A stretch of DNA of 23,272 nt, taken from Ophiocordyceps camponoti-saundersi (nom. inval.) (taxonomy: Eukaryota > Ascomycota > Sordariomycetes > Hypocreales > Ophiocordycipitaceae). The notes below the pieces were generated by a model, which did no database searches, was not told where the DNA came from, and saw only the letters and a program-made list of their open reading frames with translations. Positions 1 to 10,284 of this stretch are shown here, piece after piece. The translations under genes were made by a program, and so were the position numbers. Location: contig PDHQ01000451.1 in NCBI GenBank assembly GCA_003339415.1, positions 1 through 23,272 on the forward strand. Reading direction: 5' to 3'. Every line of letters begins with the position of its first letter. Position 1 is the stretch's first letter.

Positions 1-126
1 ATTTTATATATTTTATATATTTTATATATTTTATATATTTTATATATTTTATATATTTTATATATTTTATATATTTTATATATTTTATATATTTTATATA
101 TTTTATATATTTTATATATTTTATAT
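1..126. repeat. 9-bp minisatellite (ATTTTATAT)x14
   Basis: Fourteen perfect head-to-tail copies of ATTTTATAT begin at the first base, so the array probably continues beyond the window. It ends at 126 and is followed by an A-rich stretch. There is no coding potential. The perfect identity of the units contrasts with the diverged sequence next to it, which suggests recent slippage or homogenisation. Confidence 0.97.
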
Positions 127-3100
127 AAAAAAGAATAATAGGAGATAAATAGCTTAAAAACTTATTACTTAATTAATAGTATAAAATATAGCGCGCTAAT
201 TAATATATAAGATATATATAATAACCTTAAAATTAAAGTCCTTATTGTCTTCTAATTAAAATTTAAAATATTATAATACTAAGCTAGTAAGTTAATATTA
301 TTAGTAGATTTTAAATATAGCTTTAATAGCCTTAATATCTATATTATAACTAGCTTAAGTAAGAAGGCGGTAAAATCGAAAAATACTTAGGTATCGAAAT
401 TACTTATAAATTTACCGAATTTTTTATTTTATAAGATATAATATAGCTTTTTCGGATAAAAAAAGGAAAAACTAAAAATAGCCTTATTTATATATAATTA
501 GGACTTTAGTTATTTTATAAATAAAGTAATTTAAAGTATTATAAAAGAAAATTCTAAGTTAGTTTATATTTATAAAATAAAAAAAAATATTTATATAAGG
601 AGGATATAAAAAGTAATCTTTCTAACTAAAGTTTAAATTACTATAAAGCTAATAAAAAAATAGTTTATTTTTCTTAAAACTTAATATTAACTTAACTAGT
701 AATTAAATTATCGAGAGAAAATAATAAAATTAAGGCTTATAAGGCTTAAAACTAAAATCTGCTTAATATTAATATTAATATTATATTAGTTATAATTAAG
801 ATTCTTTAAAAAGTTATTTATAAATATCGGTTTATTAATATAAACTAAGTAGTAAGCGTAGTAAAAGATACTAGCTTATAAGGATTATCTTTAATTAGAA
901 AAAAAAATATTAATTAGTAAAATATTTTAATAATATAAAGGGATATAAGAGTATTTTAATAATTTCTATAACTAATAATATATTTATAATTTATATTAAA
1001 TATATAAATATAAACGCGTAATATAGCGTTTTAAGTAGTTTTAAAGTTAAAATTATCTAGTTATTATTACTATTATAATTATTATTATCTTTTAGTACCT
1101 TTTTTAATTTTTTAAAGTTAGCGATATAGGCGTTAAAATTAATATAGTTATTTATAAATTTATAATAAGTAAGAAATTAATATTAAATAAATTATTATTT
1201 CTTTTTAATATATTTAAATAACTAATATTTTATTTTCCTATAAATAAAGTATTTATAATTTTAAAAAGTATATAATATAAAAGTATAGGTAGAGTTCTTA
1301 TAAGTATTATTCTAATAATAAGTTAAACTCTAGTTAAGAGTTTTTTAATACTAATAATTAAGGTAATAAGAATTTAGCAAAGTTAGGGTAGCCGGGGTTA
1401 AAGCTTAAAAAGGTTTTTAAATATATTATAAGGTATCGGATTAAGAAATAAAAGCTATTTTAAGTAATAAATAAAAGTTAAATATAAAAGATTTAATATT
1501 TTTAGCTAGCTAGAAAAAAGTAAATTTAAGTTTAGGGACGCTTTTATAAGTATTAATAGAAAATATCTATAAAGGAGTATTATTAATATAATCTAATTAA
1601 AAAGTATATTAATAAAAATATAACTTATTAAATAGCTTTTATAAGATATTATAAAGCTTATTATTAAGGAATAAAATATATATAAATAAGTATATAATAA
1701 TTATTTAATTTATATAATAATAAGAGTAATTAATATTTATATTAAAGTATTTTTATATTTAAAAATATATATAATAAAAAGTTAAAAATTAATTAATATA
1801 ATTTAAATAATAATATTAAGCTTATTTTAAAAAAATATATAAAAAGATTATATAAAAATATAAAAAATAAATTTTTAAAATATAATATATATTTATTAAA
1901 ATATAAATCTTATTATTTAAAAAGTTATATAGCTCCTTTATATATAAAATATTCTTATCTTAAACTTTTATAAACTTAATAATAATATTTATACTAATAT
2001 ATATATTAGGAAATTTAATTAAAGGAAAGGTAATAAATATAATAATATTAAGTATTAGTTTATTTTAAAAGTAAAAAGTTCTTAATAATAGTCCTTTCTA
2101 ATATTAGTATAAATGTATTTTAATATTTAAATAATTATTTTAGCTATTAATATTAAGTTTAGCTATATTTATAAAAAGATTCTTAATATAAATATCTAAA
2201 AAAGACTAAGCTTTTTAAGTAATAGCTTTTAGATTTTTAATTTAGTATATTATAAGTTTTTAGGTAAGTTAAATTTAAATAAGAGGTTTTAATAATAAGG
2301 CCTAAATATAAGGCAGATTTTAGTTATTTTAAGTATCTAAGCTTAGTCCTTATTAGGATATTTATTAATATTATAATATAAGTTTAATAATATTCCAATT
2401 CGCTTTTATTTTAGTTTCTAAAAGTAATTTTTTAAAGATTATAAGTTTAGGTTTTAAGGGGGTTTTCTTAAATACCTAAAGCGGCTATATTAGAGGCTTA
2501 TTTAAATTTAAAAGGTTTTTAAGTCCTTTTAAGGCGGGTTCCTTATACTTTTTAATATAAATACCTTATCTAATAAAAAGGCTCCTAATAAGGTTTTTTA
2601 TAAAAACTTATCTTATTTTTTATATTTTTACTTTTTAGCTATTAAAATATCGCTAAAAGATATTAAATAAAGCGAGGCTAGAAAGATATTTATTATTTTT
2701 TATAAATAAGATAAATTTTACTATTATAAGTTTAATTATTTCCTAATTCTTATAGTTTCTTAGAATATTATTATCTTATTAGTTTAAGTTAAACTTATTC
2801 TAATATTATTTTAGAATTTTTATATATCTAAAAGCCTCCTAAGTTAATTAGTTATAATATTTTAAGAGTTTTATTCTATTTTTAAAAGGGTGCTTATAAT
2901 TATAAATAATAATTTAAACTAGCTTTTAATTAAAATCGTAAAATTTTTAAGTTAGTTTCTCTAAGAGTTTTAAAAAAAAGTTTTATATAACTTTATATTA
3001 ACTTTTTATTTAATTATAACTTACTTTTATATTAACTTTTTATTTTATTAAAACTTAGCTTTATATAATTACTTTTATAAAAGTTTATTATTAAGGTTAA

Positions 3101-4062
3101 CTATTCTATTTTTTACTAATTTATAATTAACTAAATTATAACTATTTATTAGTATTAATTAGCCTTTATAATATATATAGGAGTTAATAAAAACTATTAT
3201 TATTAAAAGTATATTTTTCTAGTTTTTAATAATTACTTATATTTTATTTATTAAAAGGATTTCAAGTCTTACTTATATATAAAATATCTTTATATATATT
3301 CCCCTTTTTTCCTTCTTTATATATACCCCTTTTTTATACTTTATTTTAGATTAAGTATAATTTAATCTTTTCTTAAAACTAATCTAATATTAACTTAGAG
3401 TCTATTAAAGCTTCTATCTAAAATATTATAATAAAAATACTAATAAAACTTACCTTACTCTTATTATCTTACTTTCTTATAATATACTCTATATAATATA
3501 CCCCTTTTCCCTTTACCTTATTTATATATAAATCTTTTCTTATCTTAATATAAATTACTATTATACTTTAGTATTTCTTATAATTATATAAGGTAATATT
3601 TTTTATTAGACTTTTATTAAGTATAAATAAGTTATATAAAGCGTTGTTATAAGCAAACTATATAGTAAAGTTAATAGCGTTAATTTCAGGCTATTATTTT
3701 ACGCTATTATTTTAAATATTATATAATCTTTTAGCTGCCCCTTAATCCTTTTTATCTTATATATAAATTTTAAATTATTATATAATTACTTACTTAAGCT
3801 TAGTTTAATAACTAAGAAACGGCTTATAATTAATATTATAGCTATCTGTAAGTTATAGAAATATAAAAAAATTTTAAAAATTTATTAAATTAATAAGAAG
3901 AATAACCTAGCTAACGCTTATATTAAAAATAAACTAAACTTAGCCTTATTAACTTTTATTTTTATAAATTCTTATAAATTATATATTAAGGTAGCAGTTT
4001 AATAACTTACTTAAGTTATATATAACTTACGCTTATTTTTTTTCTTTTCTTTTATTATTTAA
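127..4062. other. Gene-free, RIP-degraded AT-rich sequence, unassigned
   Basis: About 3.9 kb in which all six frames are crowded with TAA and TAG, and CA and TG are nearly absent (0 CA and 1 TG counted over 181-720). The sequence is not simple random AT: GC-containing words such as 'gcggc', 'ccgggg' and 'gcgggt' persist near 1390, 2460-2530 and 3640-3730, as expected of a once GC-richer transposon that has decayed. A C-rich motif of the form tatatNcccctttt recurs near 3300, 3325 and 3500. I could not recognise a protein family in either strand, nor find terminal repeats or target-site duplications bounding an element here. Confidence 0.6.
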
Positions 4063-4182
4063 TATATTCTTATTATATTTTTTTATATTTATATTATATT
4101 TTTTTATATTTATATTATATTTATTTATATTCTTATTTTATTTTTTTATATTTTTATTATATTTTTTTATATTCTTATTATA
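4063..4182. repeat. 21-bp minisatellite, block 1
   Basis: Imperfect tandem copies of a 21-bp unit, CTTATTATATTTTTTTATATT, here with substitutions such as TTTTTATT for TTCTTATT. The block stops exactly where the tRNA-like head of the SINE begins. The same repeat resumes after the SINE and again after copy A, so blocks 1, 2 and 3 look like one original array split by two insertions. Confidence 0.9.
4168..4182. repeat. Left target-site duplication of the SINE
   Basis: TATATTCTTATTATA directly precedes the tRNA-like head and is repeated exactly at 4786-4800, directly after the AT tail. A 15-bp flanking direct repeat fits target-primed reverse transcription. The caveat is that the target is itself a tandem repeat containing this string, so the repeat could be original sequence and not a true duplication. 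Confidence 0.6.
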
Positions 4183-4189
4183 GCCCTCC

Positions 4190-4200
4190 TAGCGTAGTAG
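4190..4200 (+). promoter_or_regulatory. RNA polymerase III A box
   Basis: TAGCGTAGTAG fits the eukaryotic A-box consensus TRGYNNARNNG at every defined position. It lies at the normal place in the D arm of the tRNA-like head. Confidence 0.8.
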
Positions 4201-4242
4201 TTAAGCGTCTAGAGATATTAGTCTCCTATAAGAGAGGCAGTC

Positions 4243-4253
4243 GGTTCGAATCC
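4243..4253 (+). promoter_or_regulatory. RNA polymerase III B box
   Basis: GGTTCGAATCC matches the B-box consensus GGTTCGANTCC exactly and lies in the T arm, about 43 bases after the A box. Together the two boxes form a type 2 internal Pol III promoter that could still bind TFIIIC. A T run (TTTTT, 4271-4275) just after the head could act as an early Pol III terminator and would have to be read through to transcribe the whole element. Confidence 0.85.
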
Positions 4254-4279
4254 GGCGGAGGGCACGGGTATTTTTCACC

Positions 4280-4421
4280 CTAACTATATAGCCGGGGTAC
4301 GGTCCGACCCCGGCATAACCCCGGCAGGAGTAGTAACCCTGCCGGGCTCCTTTCCTCCCTCGGCAGGAGTGGTAACCCGGCCGAGGCTTAGGTAAGGTAC
4401 GGGGGGTAAGGGTATAGTTAG
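4280..4421 (+). other. Multi-hairpin structured domain in the SINE body
   Basis: Four perfect inverted repeats are nested in 142 bases. The outer helix is CTAACTATA (4280-4288) with TATAGTTAG (4413-4421). Hairpin 1 is GCCGGGGT (4291-4298) with ACCCCGGC (4307-4314). Hairpin 2 is CCCGGCAGG (4320-4328) with CCTGCCGGG (4338-4346). Hairpin 3 is CCTCGGC (4358-4364) with GCCGAGG (4380-4386). Hairpins 2 and 3 share an 18-base direct repeat, CGGCAGGAGTRGTAACCC, at 4322-4339 and 4361-4378. Read as RNA this is a closed multi-branch fold of the kind seen in structured non-coding RNAs. I do not recognise a known RNA family. Confidence 0.6.
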
Positions 4422-4667
4422 ATAACGTAAGTTATTAAAGGAATAGGTCCCCTTTAATAGTAACTATAATTCGGTAATAGAGTATAATTATAAAGTTAAG
4501 AAAAAAACTATCTTCGCTACGGTATCTACTAATATATATACCGGAATTACTTAGAACTTAGATAAGATATACGATAAGAAGTATAAGTACCTTTCGCTTA
4601 GAACCGGAGTAACTTCGGATACTTCCTATAATAATTAAGCTTTCTAATATAACGAAGTTAGCTTATA

Positions 4668-4785
4668 AGCTAGCCGAATATATTAAGTAAGGGGTTTTTC
4701 CCCGGGCACTCCGGTTTTTCCTCTTTATTAAATAATTATATACTTAGATACTTATATAAGTTATTAAAGTAATATAATATATATA
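4668..4785 (+). repeat. Shared 3' tail module, SINE copy
   Basis: This segment aligns almost end to end with 18827-18940: AGCTAgCCGA, AGTAAGGGG, a T loop, CCCC, CCGGTTTTTCC, a TTAGATAC-type block and the terminal AGTAATATAATATATATA. Many differences are C-to-T or G-to-A here (for example tatgcctagatacc there and tatacttagatact here), so this copy is the more RIP-mutated one. A small hairpin, GGGG-TTTTT-CCCC (4691-4703), is conserved in both. Conserved 3' stem-loops are what reverse transcriptases of some LINEs recognise. Confidence 0.8.
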
Positions 4786-4906
4786 TATATTCTTATTATA
4801 TTTTTTTATATTCTTATTATATTTTTTTATATTCTTATTATATTTTTTTATATTCTTATTATATTTTTTTATATTTTTATTATATTTTTTTATATTTTTA
4901 TTATTA
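4786..4906. repeat. 21-bp minisatellite, block 2
   Basis: This is a continuation of the 21-bp unit after the SINE, about five to six copies including TTCTTATTATATTTTTTTAT. The first 15 bases (4786-4800) double as the right flanking repeat of the SINE. The block ends where copy A begins. Confidence 0.88.
4897..4906. repeat. Left flanking repeat of copy A
   Basis: TTTATTATTA here and at 6761-6770 brackets copy A, a candidate 10-bp target-site duplication. It lies in simple sequence, so chance similarity is quite possible. Confidence 0.4.
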
Positions 4907-6760
4907 AACTTTTATATATTTTATAAACTTTACGCTTATAATAATATAAATATAAACTTTTTATTTTTATATTATAAATAAACTTTACTCCTTTTATTAC
5001 CTTATAATAATAGCTAGCTACGCTTAAAGTAACTTTAAAAAGGAGAGTAATACTATATAAGTTAATTATAACTTTAAAAAGTTTTTACTTAGAATATAGC
5101 TTTACTTTAAATTATAATAATCTTAAACTTAAAAGTTTATTATATTTATTATCTTATTAAAAGCTAAAGTAAATATTAATAAGATTATTTTAGGAGATAC
5201 CTTTATCTTTATATAGGTAATTATAGAGTAAGTAGCGAAGTCTAAGAGGGTTTAAGAAAGTGCCCCCCTTACTCTAACTTTATTAGTTAGTAATATCTCC
5301 TTAGCTATTATAGCCGCGGTTTCCTCTTTTTTCTATAGCTTTAGAGGGAGCGGAACTCCTCCGATATAAGCTATAATTATAGCTAGAGCGTTAGAAAAAA
5401 TTATTAAAAAGTAAGTTTCTAAGTAATATAAATAATAGCTTATAATTTATTTTAACTTTATAGCTATTTTATTTTAAATTTAAAGCTTTAAAGTAATTAT
5501 AATAAATATTAATTATTAACTTTATAAATAAAGCTAAGCTTTTATAATAAGAAAATTACTTAATAATAATATTATATTAATATTTTAAAATATTATTTAT
5601 AAGCTTTAGTTTAATTTAAAGTAGCTTTATATTATTTTTAGAAAAAAAGTATACTTAATTAGCGGAAATTATATTTTTATTATAAAAAGGGTATTAGCGC
5701 GGGCCTTATAATAAGGTAATAAGGAAGCTTTTTATAAAAAGATTAAATTATTAAATAAGGTCTTAGTAATATAATTATATATAAAAAAAATTATTTTAAA
5801 ATTTAATAAAGCTTTTTAATAGTTATTATTAATAATATAGTAAATATAAACTAGATTTATAATAAAAAAATTATAATATAAATAAAGATTTTTAACGCTA
5901 AATTATATATATTAGAAATCTAACCTTCGTAATATTTTAAATATTACTAACTTAAATATATTACTAAATATTATATAATAAAGCTATAATATAATAAATA
6001 TTTTACTACTTTATATATAAAAAGTAAGTTCGCTTACTTTATAGCTTATAGGAAAAAACTATATTATTACTTTTTTTATTAAAAGTCTTATTTTAAGTAA
6101 AGTTAACTTTACCTTAAAATAAAAGCGGTATAAGACTAGGTAAAGGATATATATATTACTTAACTTTAGAGGTTTATAAATTAAAACTTTATATATATTA
6201 CCTTTTCTTCTTCTCCTCCGGCGCTAATTAGAAATTAGTAATAGCTAGGGCGGAAACGCTAAAAAGCGAATATAATAATATTTTCTCTTTTAACTCTAAC
6301 TTTATACTTATCTGCGGCTTTATTATAATAATCTAGCTATTTTTCGAAATTAGCTATTATAGGGTTTATTATAAGATAATAAAACTTTTATATATTCTTA
6401 AGCTATACTAATAAGGCTTTAATAAATTAGATTATTTAAGCCGCTTTAATTAAATATAAGGATTTAGTTTATAGCGATAATAATAGCTAGGAGGATAAGT
6501 AAGCTATATAAACTTTATATTAAACTTAGTTTACGCGTATTTTTACTACCGCGGAGTTTACTTTAGGGGAAATATAAGCTTCTAAATTACTAGTTAATAC
6601 TTAACTTATTAAATATATAAAGTGCTAGGTATAAGCAGGGTCCGACTTAAAGCTAAGGTAATACTTAAGGGGAGGGTTTTACTTTAAGTTTTCTAGTTTT
6701 TCCCCTTTTTAGAATATATATAAGATAGTTTTAAGTTATATAAAATATACTAGCGTATAA
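4907..6760 (+). mobile_element. Copy A of a 1.85-kb repeat family, RIP-decayed
   Basis: This element starts with AACTTTTATATATTTTATAA and ends with GCGTATAATT before a TTTA-rich tail. It aligns over its length with the reverse complement of 9236-11002 (copy B) and partly with the host copy H. Landmarks shared with B include 'gcgcgggccttata' (A near 5699, B near 10300 inverted), 'ggagcggaactcctccgata' (A near 5349) and 'agtgctaggtataagcaggg' (A near 6621). No terminal inverted repeats are visible. The tail and long flanking duplications of the family suggest a retroposon. Any original frame is destroyed by stops. It is more heavily RIP-mutated than copy B. Confidence 0.75.
5122..5129 (-). other. 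Paralogous empty site for the hAT insertion (copy A)
   Basis: CTTAAACT here is the reverse complement of AGTTTAAG, the 8-bp target duplicated around the hAT element, in the same position of the family and uninterrupted. Confidence 0.85.
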
Positions 6761-7127
6761 TTTATTATTATATTTTTATTATATTTTTATTATATTTTTT
6801 CTTATATTCTTATTATATTTTTTTTTATTTTTTTTATATTTTTTTATATTCTTATTATATTTTTTTATATTCTTATTATATTTTTTTATACTCTTATTAT
6901 ATTTTTTTATATTCTTATTATATTTTTTTATACTCTTATTATATTTTTTTATATTCTTATTATATTTTATTATATTTTATTATATTCTTATTATATTTTT
7001 TTATATTCTTATTATATTTTTTTATATTTATATTATATTTTTTCTTATTTTTATTATTTTTTTAGTATTTTTATTATATTTTTTTATCTTCTTATTATAT
7101 TTTTTTATATTCTTATTATATTTTTTT
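6761..7127. repeat. 21-bp minisatellite, block 3
   Basis: This is the longest block, with about 17 unit-lengths. From about 6840 to 6970, units reading TATATTCTTATTATATTTTT alternate with units carrying TATACTCTT, suggesting a higher-order 42-bp period in part of the array. Some units are shortened to TTATTATATTTTA. It is flanked on the left by copy A and fades into T-rich sequence near 7130. Confidence 0.9.
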
Positions 7128-8799
7128 CCTTTTATATTTCTTTTACTTTTTTATATTATATTTTTCTAGCAGAATTACTATTATTTCTTTCTAAGTATTA
7201 TCTAACCCCTATACTTATTTTTAAAAAAAAAGAATAAAACGCTTTTATAATTTTTTTATTTTTCTTATTATCTAACGCTTTTACTTATTGTTTTCTCCCT
7301 TTATTTCCCTAATTTAAAAACTAGTAATATTACTATTATTAAATATAATTAAGTACTACTTTATATTTAAAAGCGCCCCCCTAATTATAATAAATATTAA
7401 CCCCTTATTACTACTATTAGCTAATATTACCTTAGTTATTATTATAGTATATATTATCGCTTAGCTAAACTAGCTTGCTTATAATATAAACGCTTATTAT
7501 ATAAAAAAATAACGTATTATATATAACTGCTATATATAAGTTATATATACGCTATCGGTATTTATATAATATATATTAAATAAATATAAATTTTTAGTAT
7601 AAATAATATATAGCTTTAAAGCTATTATTTTATAGCTTATTATTAAAATAGCTAGGAAATAAAAAAGTTATTATATAATAATAATAAATATATATATTAG
7701 ATTTTAGGGTATATTTATATATAAAATAATATTATATAATAGCTATACTGCTAACTATATCTTAGCTTTTTATTTTTACATAAGTTTTCTATTATATAAT
7801 AGCTATAATACTTTTTTATATATATATTTAAGGCTATTTACTATATAAGCTGCTAATACTCCTCGCTATTATATAATACCTTTACTTATTAAAAGCTAGG
7901 CTAGTTTTTATTAACGCTATTAAGATAAGGAAATATATTATTTAATTAATATCTTATAATATATATAATTAAAGTATATTATATAATTCTATAACTCTTA
8001 TTAAAGATATTTAAAAGTATTATTATTATTATTATCTTTATTACTAGTATTAAAGAAAAAAAAGAAAGAGAAGAAGAAAGGGAGGTAAAGGGAGGTAGGA
8101 GAGGTTTTTATACCCCCGTAAGAGCGGTAAGGCGCGGTAAAATCCGATTTTGCGTAATCTTTTTTAGTATTTTTAATATAAGGTTATAAGAGGTAATATT
8201 ATTACTTATTTTCCTTAGTAATATAATTATTAAAAACCTTAATAGTAAAACTTTTATAAAATACGCTATAAATTAAGTTATCTAATAATCTAACTTTTAT
8301 TTTTTAGCTAATAGCTTATTTTTTCTATTTTTTTATAATAATATATAAGATATTATTTACTTTTATAGTTTTTTTCGATATTATATTTATTTAATATTAT
8401 ATAACTATTTTTCTTAAATATATTTATATTTTATAAATAATAAAGTTTTTTCTTTATATAATATTACTTTTTCTATATTTTTTTTTATAAAAAGAAAAAG
8501 TTAAGTATTAGTATTATCTCTCTATACCCCTTTATATTTACTATATAACATATATATAGAAGATAACTTAAATATAAGAAAATCTTTAATAAAATATATA
8601 TTAGCACCTACGTTATACTTTATATAACTTAGGGGATAGAAGATATCTTAGAAAGGAAAAAAGAGGTATAAAGTTAGAATATTATCTAGCTATATAGCCG
8701 CTCTTTCTTATATAAAATAGGAAGAGTATCTATCTCTAATTAATATTAATTTAAGTTACCTTTTACTTCTCTTATTTATATATATATATATTAAAAACT
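7128..8799. other. AT-rich spacer with palindromic motifs, no gene seen
   Basis: No open frame or family match is visible. A palindromic core, TATTATATAATA, with a following GCTATA recurs near 7669, 7731, 7791 and 7868. Near 8100-8155 a short GC-richer island ('taccccc', 'gcggtaaggcgcggtaaaa', 'ccgattttgcg') keeps a TG, so it was mutated less than its surroundings. The right side runs into the truncated host copy H at about 8800. Confidence 0.55.
8053..8105 (+). other. Purine-only tract
   Basis: About 53 bases in which A and G make up all but a couple of T positions, moving from A-rich (aaagaaaaaaaag) to G-rich (gggaggtaaagggaggtagg). Such tracts can adopt triplex or G-rich folds. I have no evidence of function. 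Confidence 0.6.
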
Positions 8800-9235
8800 A
8801 CTTAATAGTATTATTATATTTACTTTTTAGTATTTCCGCTCTAGCTATTACTAAACTCTAGTAAGTATTTAAAAGAGAAGAGGGGCGGTATATATAAAAT
8901 TCTAGTTTATAAACTTCTAAAGTTAAAAGGTATATATATTTTTTACTTAATCTTATACCGCTTTTATTTTAAAGTAAAGTTAACTTAACTTAAGGTAAAA
9001 CTCTTAATAAAAAAAGTTATAATATAATTTTTTCTTATAAGCTATAAAGTAAATAAACTCGCTTCTTATATAGAAAATAATAAAATATTAATTATATTAT
9101 AGCTTTATTATATAATATTTAATAATATATTTAAGTTAATAATACTTAAATTATTATTAAAGTTAAATCTTTAATATATATAAGTTAATATTAAAAAATT
9201 TTATTTATATTATTATACTTTTATTATAAATTTAA
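8800..9235 (-). mobile_element. Host copy H of the A/B family, left part
   Basis: This aligns in the same orientation with about 9740-10157 of copy B (for example 'cttataccgcttttatttta', then a block of ataaaa, then 'ttattatataatattta'). It stops at TTTATTATAAATTTAA and resumes at 11003, so it is the left part of a copy interrupted by copy B. Its own outer end near 8800 is truncated, because the 9240-9740 equivalent is missing. It is heavily RIP-mutated. Confidence 0.75.
9220..9235. repeat. Left target-site duplication of copy B
   Basis: TTTATTATAAATTTAA at 9220-9235 is repeated exactly at 11003-11018. The uninterrupted equivalent lies inside copy B itself at 10142-10157 (one base different) and, inverted, in copy A at 5851-5866. 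A 16-bp duplication fits non-LTR retrotransposition better than most DNA transposons. Confidence 0.75.
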
Positions 9236-10284
9236 ATAAATAAATAAATTATATACTAATATACTTTATATAGCTTAGAACTATTTTATATATATTCTAA
9301 AAGGGGGAAAAACTAAAAAACTTAAAGTAAAAACCTCCTTTTAAGCGTTACCTTAGCTTAAAGTTAGACCCCGCCTATACTTAGCACTTTATATATTTAA
9401 TAAATTAAATATTAACTAATAATTTAGAAGCTTATATTTCCCCTAAAGCGGACTTTACGGTAATAAGAGTATATATAAACTAAGTTTAATATAGAGTTTA
9501 TATTACTTATTTATCCTCTTAGTAATTATTATCGCTATAAACTAAATCCCCGTATTTAATTAAAATAGCTTTTATAATTTAATTTATTAAAGCCTTATTA
9601 GCGTAGCTTAGAAATATATAAAAGTTTTACTATCTTATAATAAACTCTATAATAGCTAGTTCCGAAACACGGCTAGATTATTATAGCGAAGCTATAAATA
9701 AGTATAAAGTTAAAGTTAAAGGAGGAGGTACTACTATATTCGCTTTTTAGCGTTTCCGCCTTAATTACTATTAGTTTCTAGTTAGCGCTAAAGGAGGAGG
9801 AGGAGGGGTAATATATATAAAGTTCTAATTTATAAACCTTCGAGGTTAGGTAATATACGCGTCCTTCGCCTAATCCTATACCGCTTTTATTTTAAGGTAA
9901 AGTTAACTTTACTTAAGGTAAGACCCTTAATAAAAAAGTAATAATATAGTTTTTTATTATAAGCTATAAAATAAGTAAACTTACCTTTTATATATAAAGT
10001 AATAAAATACTTATTATATTATAGCCTTATTATATAATATTTAGTAGTATATTTAAGTTAATATTATTTAAAATATTATTAAAATTAAACTTTTAGCGCG
10101 TATAGTTTAGTATTAAAAATCTCCGCTTATATTATTATATTTTTATTATAAATTTAGTTTATATTTATTATATTATTAATAATAATTATTAAAAAACTCC
10201 GCTAAGTCTTAGAATAATATTTTTTTATATATAATTATATTATTAAAACTTTATTTAATAACTTAATCTCTTTTTAAAAAGCTT

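Larger units (their letters stand above)
4183..4264 (+). tRNA. tRNA-like head of the SINE (anticodon not assignable)
   Basis: The acceptor stem is perfect: GCCCTCC at 4183-4189 pairs with GGAGGGC at 4257-4263, followed by a discriminator A at 4264. The T arm is GTCGG (4240-4244), loop TTCGAAT (4245-4251), CCGGC (4252-4256), with one T:G wobble. The D arm can form GCGT (4192-4195) with GCGT (4205-4208), using wobbles. The anticodon arm is not canonical: GAGA (4212-4215) pairs with TCTC (4222-4225) around a 6-base loop, while the same TCTC can instead pair with GAGA at 4232-4235. At 82 nt it has class-II length. I cannot assign an isotype. It is most likely a tRNA-derived promoter module; a functional tRNA gene is less likely. 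Confidence 0.7.
4183..4785 (+). mobile_element. tRNA-derived SINE-like retroposon, about 603 bp
   Basis: Order of parts: tRNA-like head (4183-4264), GC-rich structured body (about 4265-4440), a more RIP-mutated middle (4441-4667), and a 3' module (4668-4785) ending in TAATATAATATATAT. It sits inside the 21-bp minisatellite and is flanked by a 15-bp direct repeat. The last 118 bp align closely to 18827-18940, the end of a 3.4-kb insertion. Sharing a 3' tail with a longer partner is the known arrangement of SINEs mobilised by a LINE. The head and body keep many CA and TG dinucleotides, so this part escaped RIP far better than its surroundings. It encodes no protein. An alternative is a genuine tRNA gene that happens to lie next to an unrelated repeat; the matching tail and flanking repeat argue against that. 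Confidence 0.72.

Noticed and set aside
1360..1460. A possible CCHC zinc knuckle of a retrotransposon gag near 'aggtatcggattaagaaata'
   Set aside because: The Cys and His positions cannot be recovered in a single frame even after allowing RIP changes.
4183..4264. A functional tRNA gene with an assigned anticodon
   Set aside because: The anticodon arm does not form a 5-bp stem with a 7-base loop, and two competing short pairings are possible. I kept it as a tRNA-like head without an isotype.
4278..4283. CCCTAA, a single telomere-type hexamer, with several TAACCC words in the hairpin region
   Set aside because: There is no tandem array. The TAACCC words belong to the direct repeat shared by hairpins 2 and 3, so this is not telomeric sequence.
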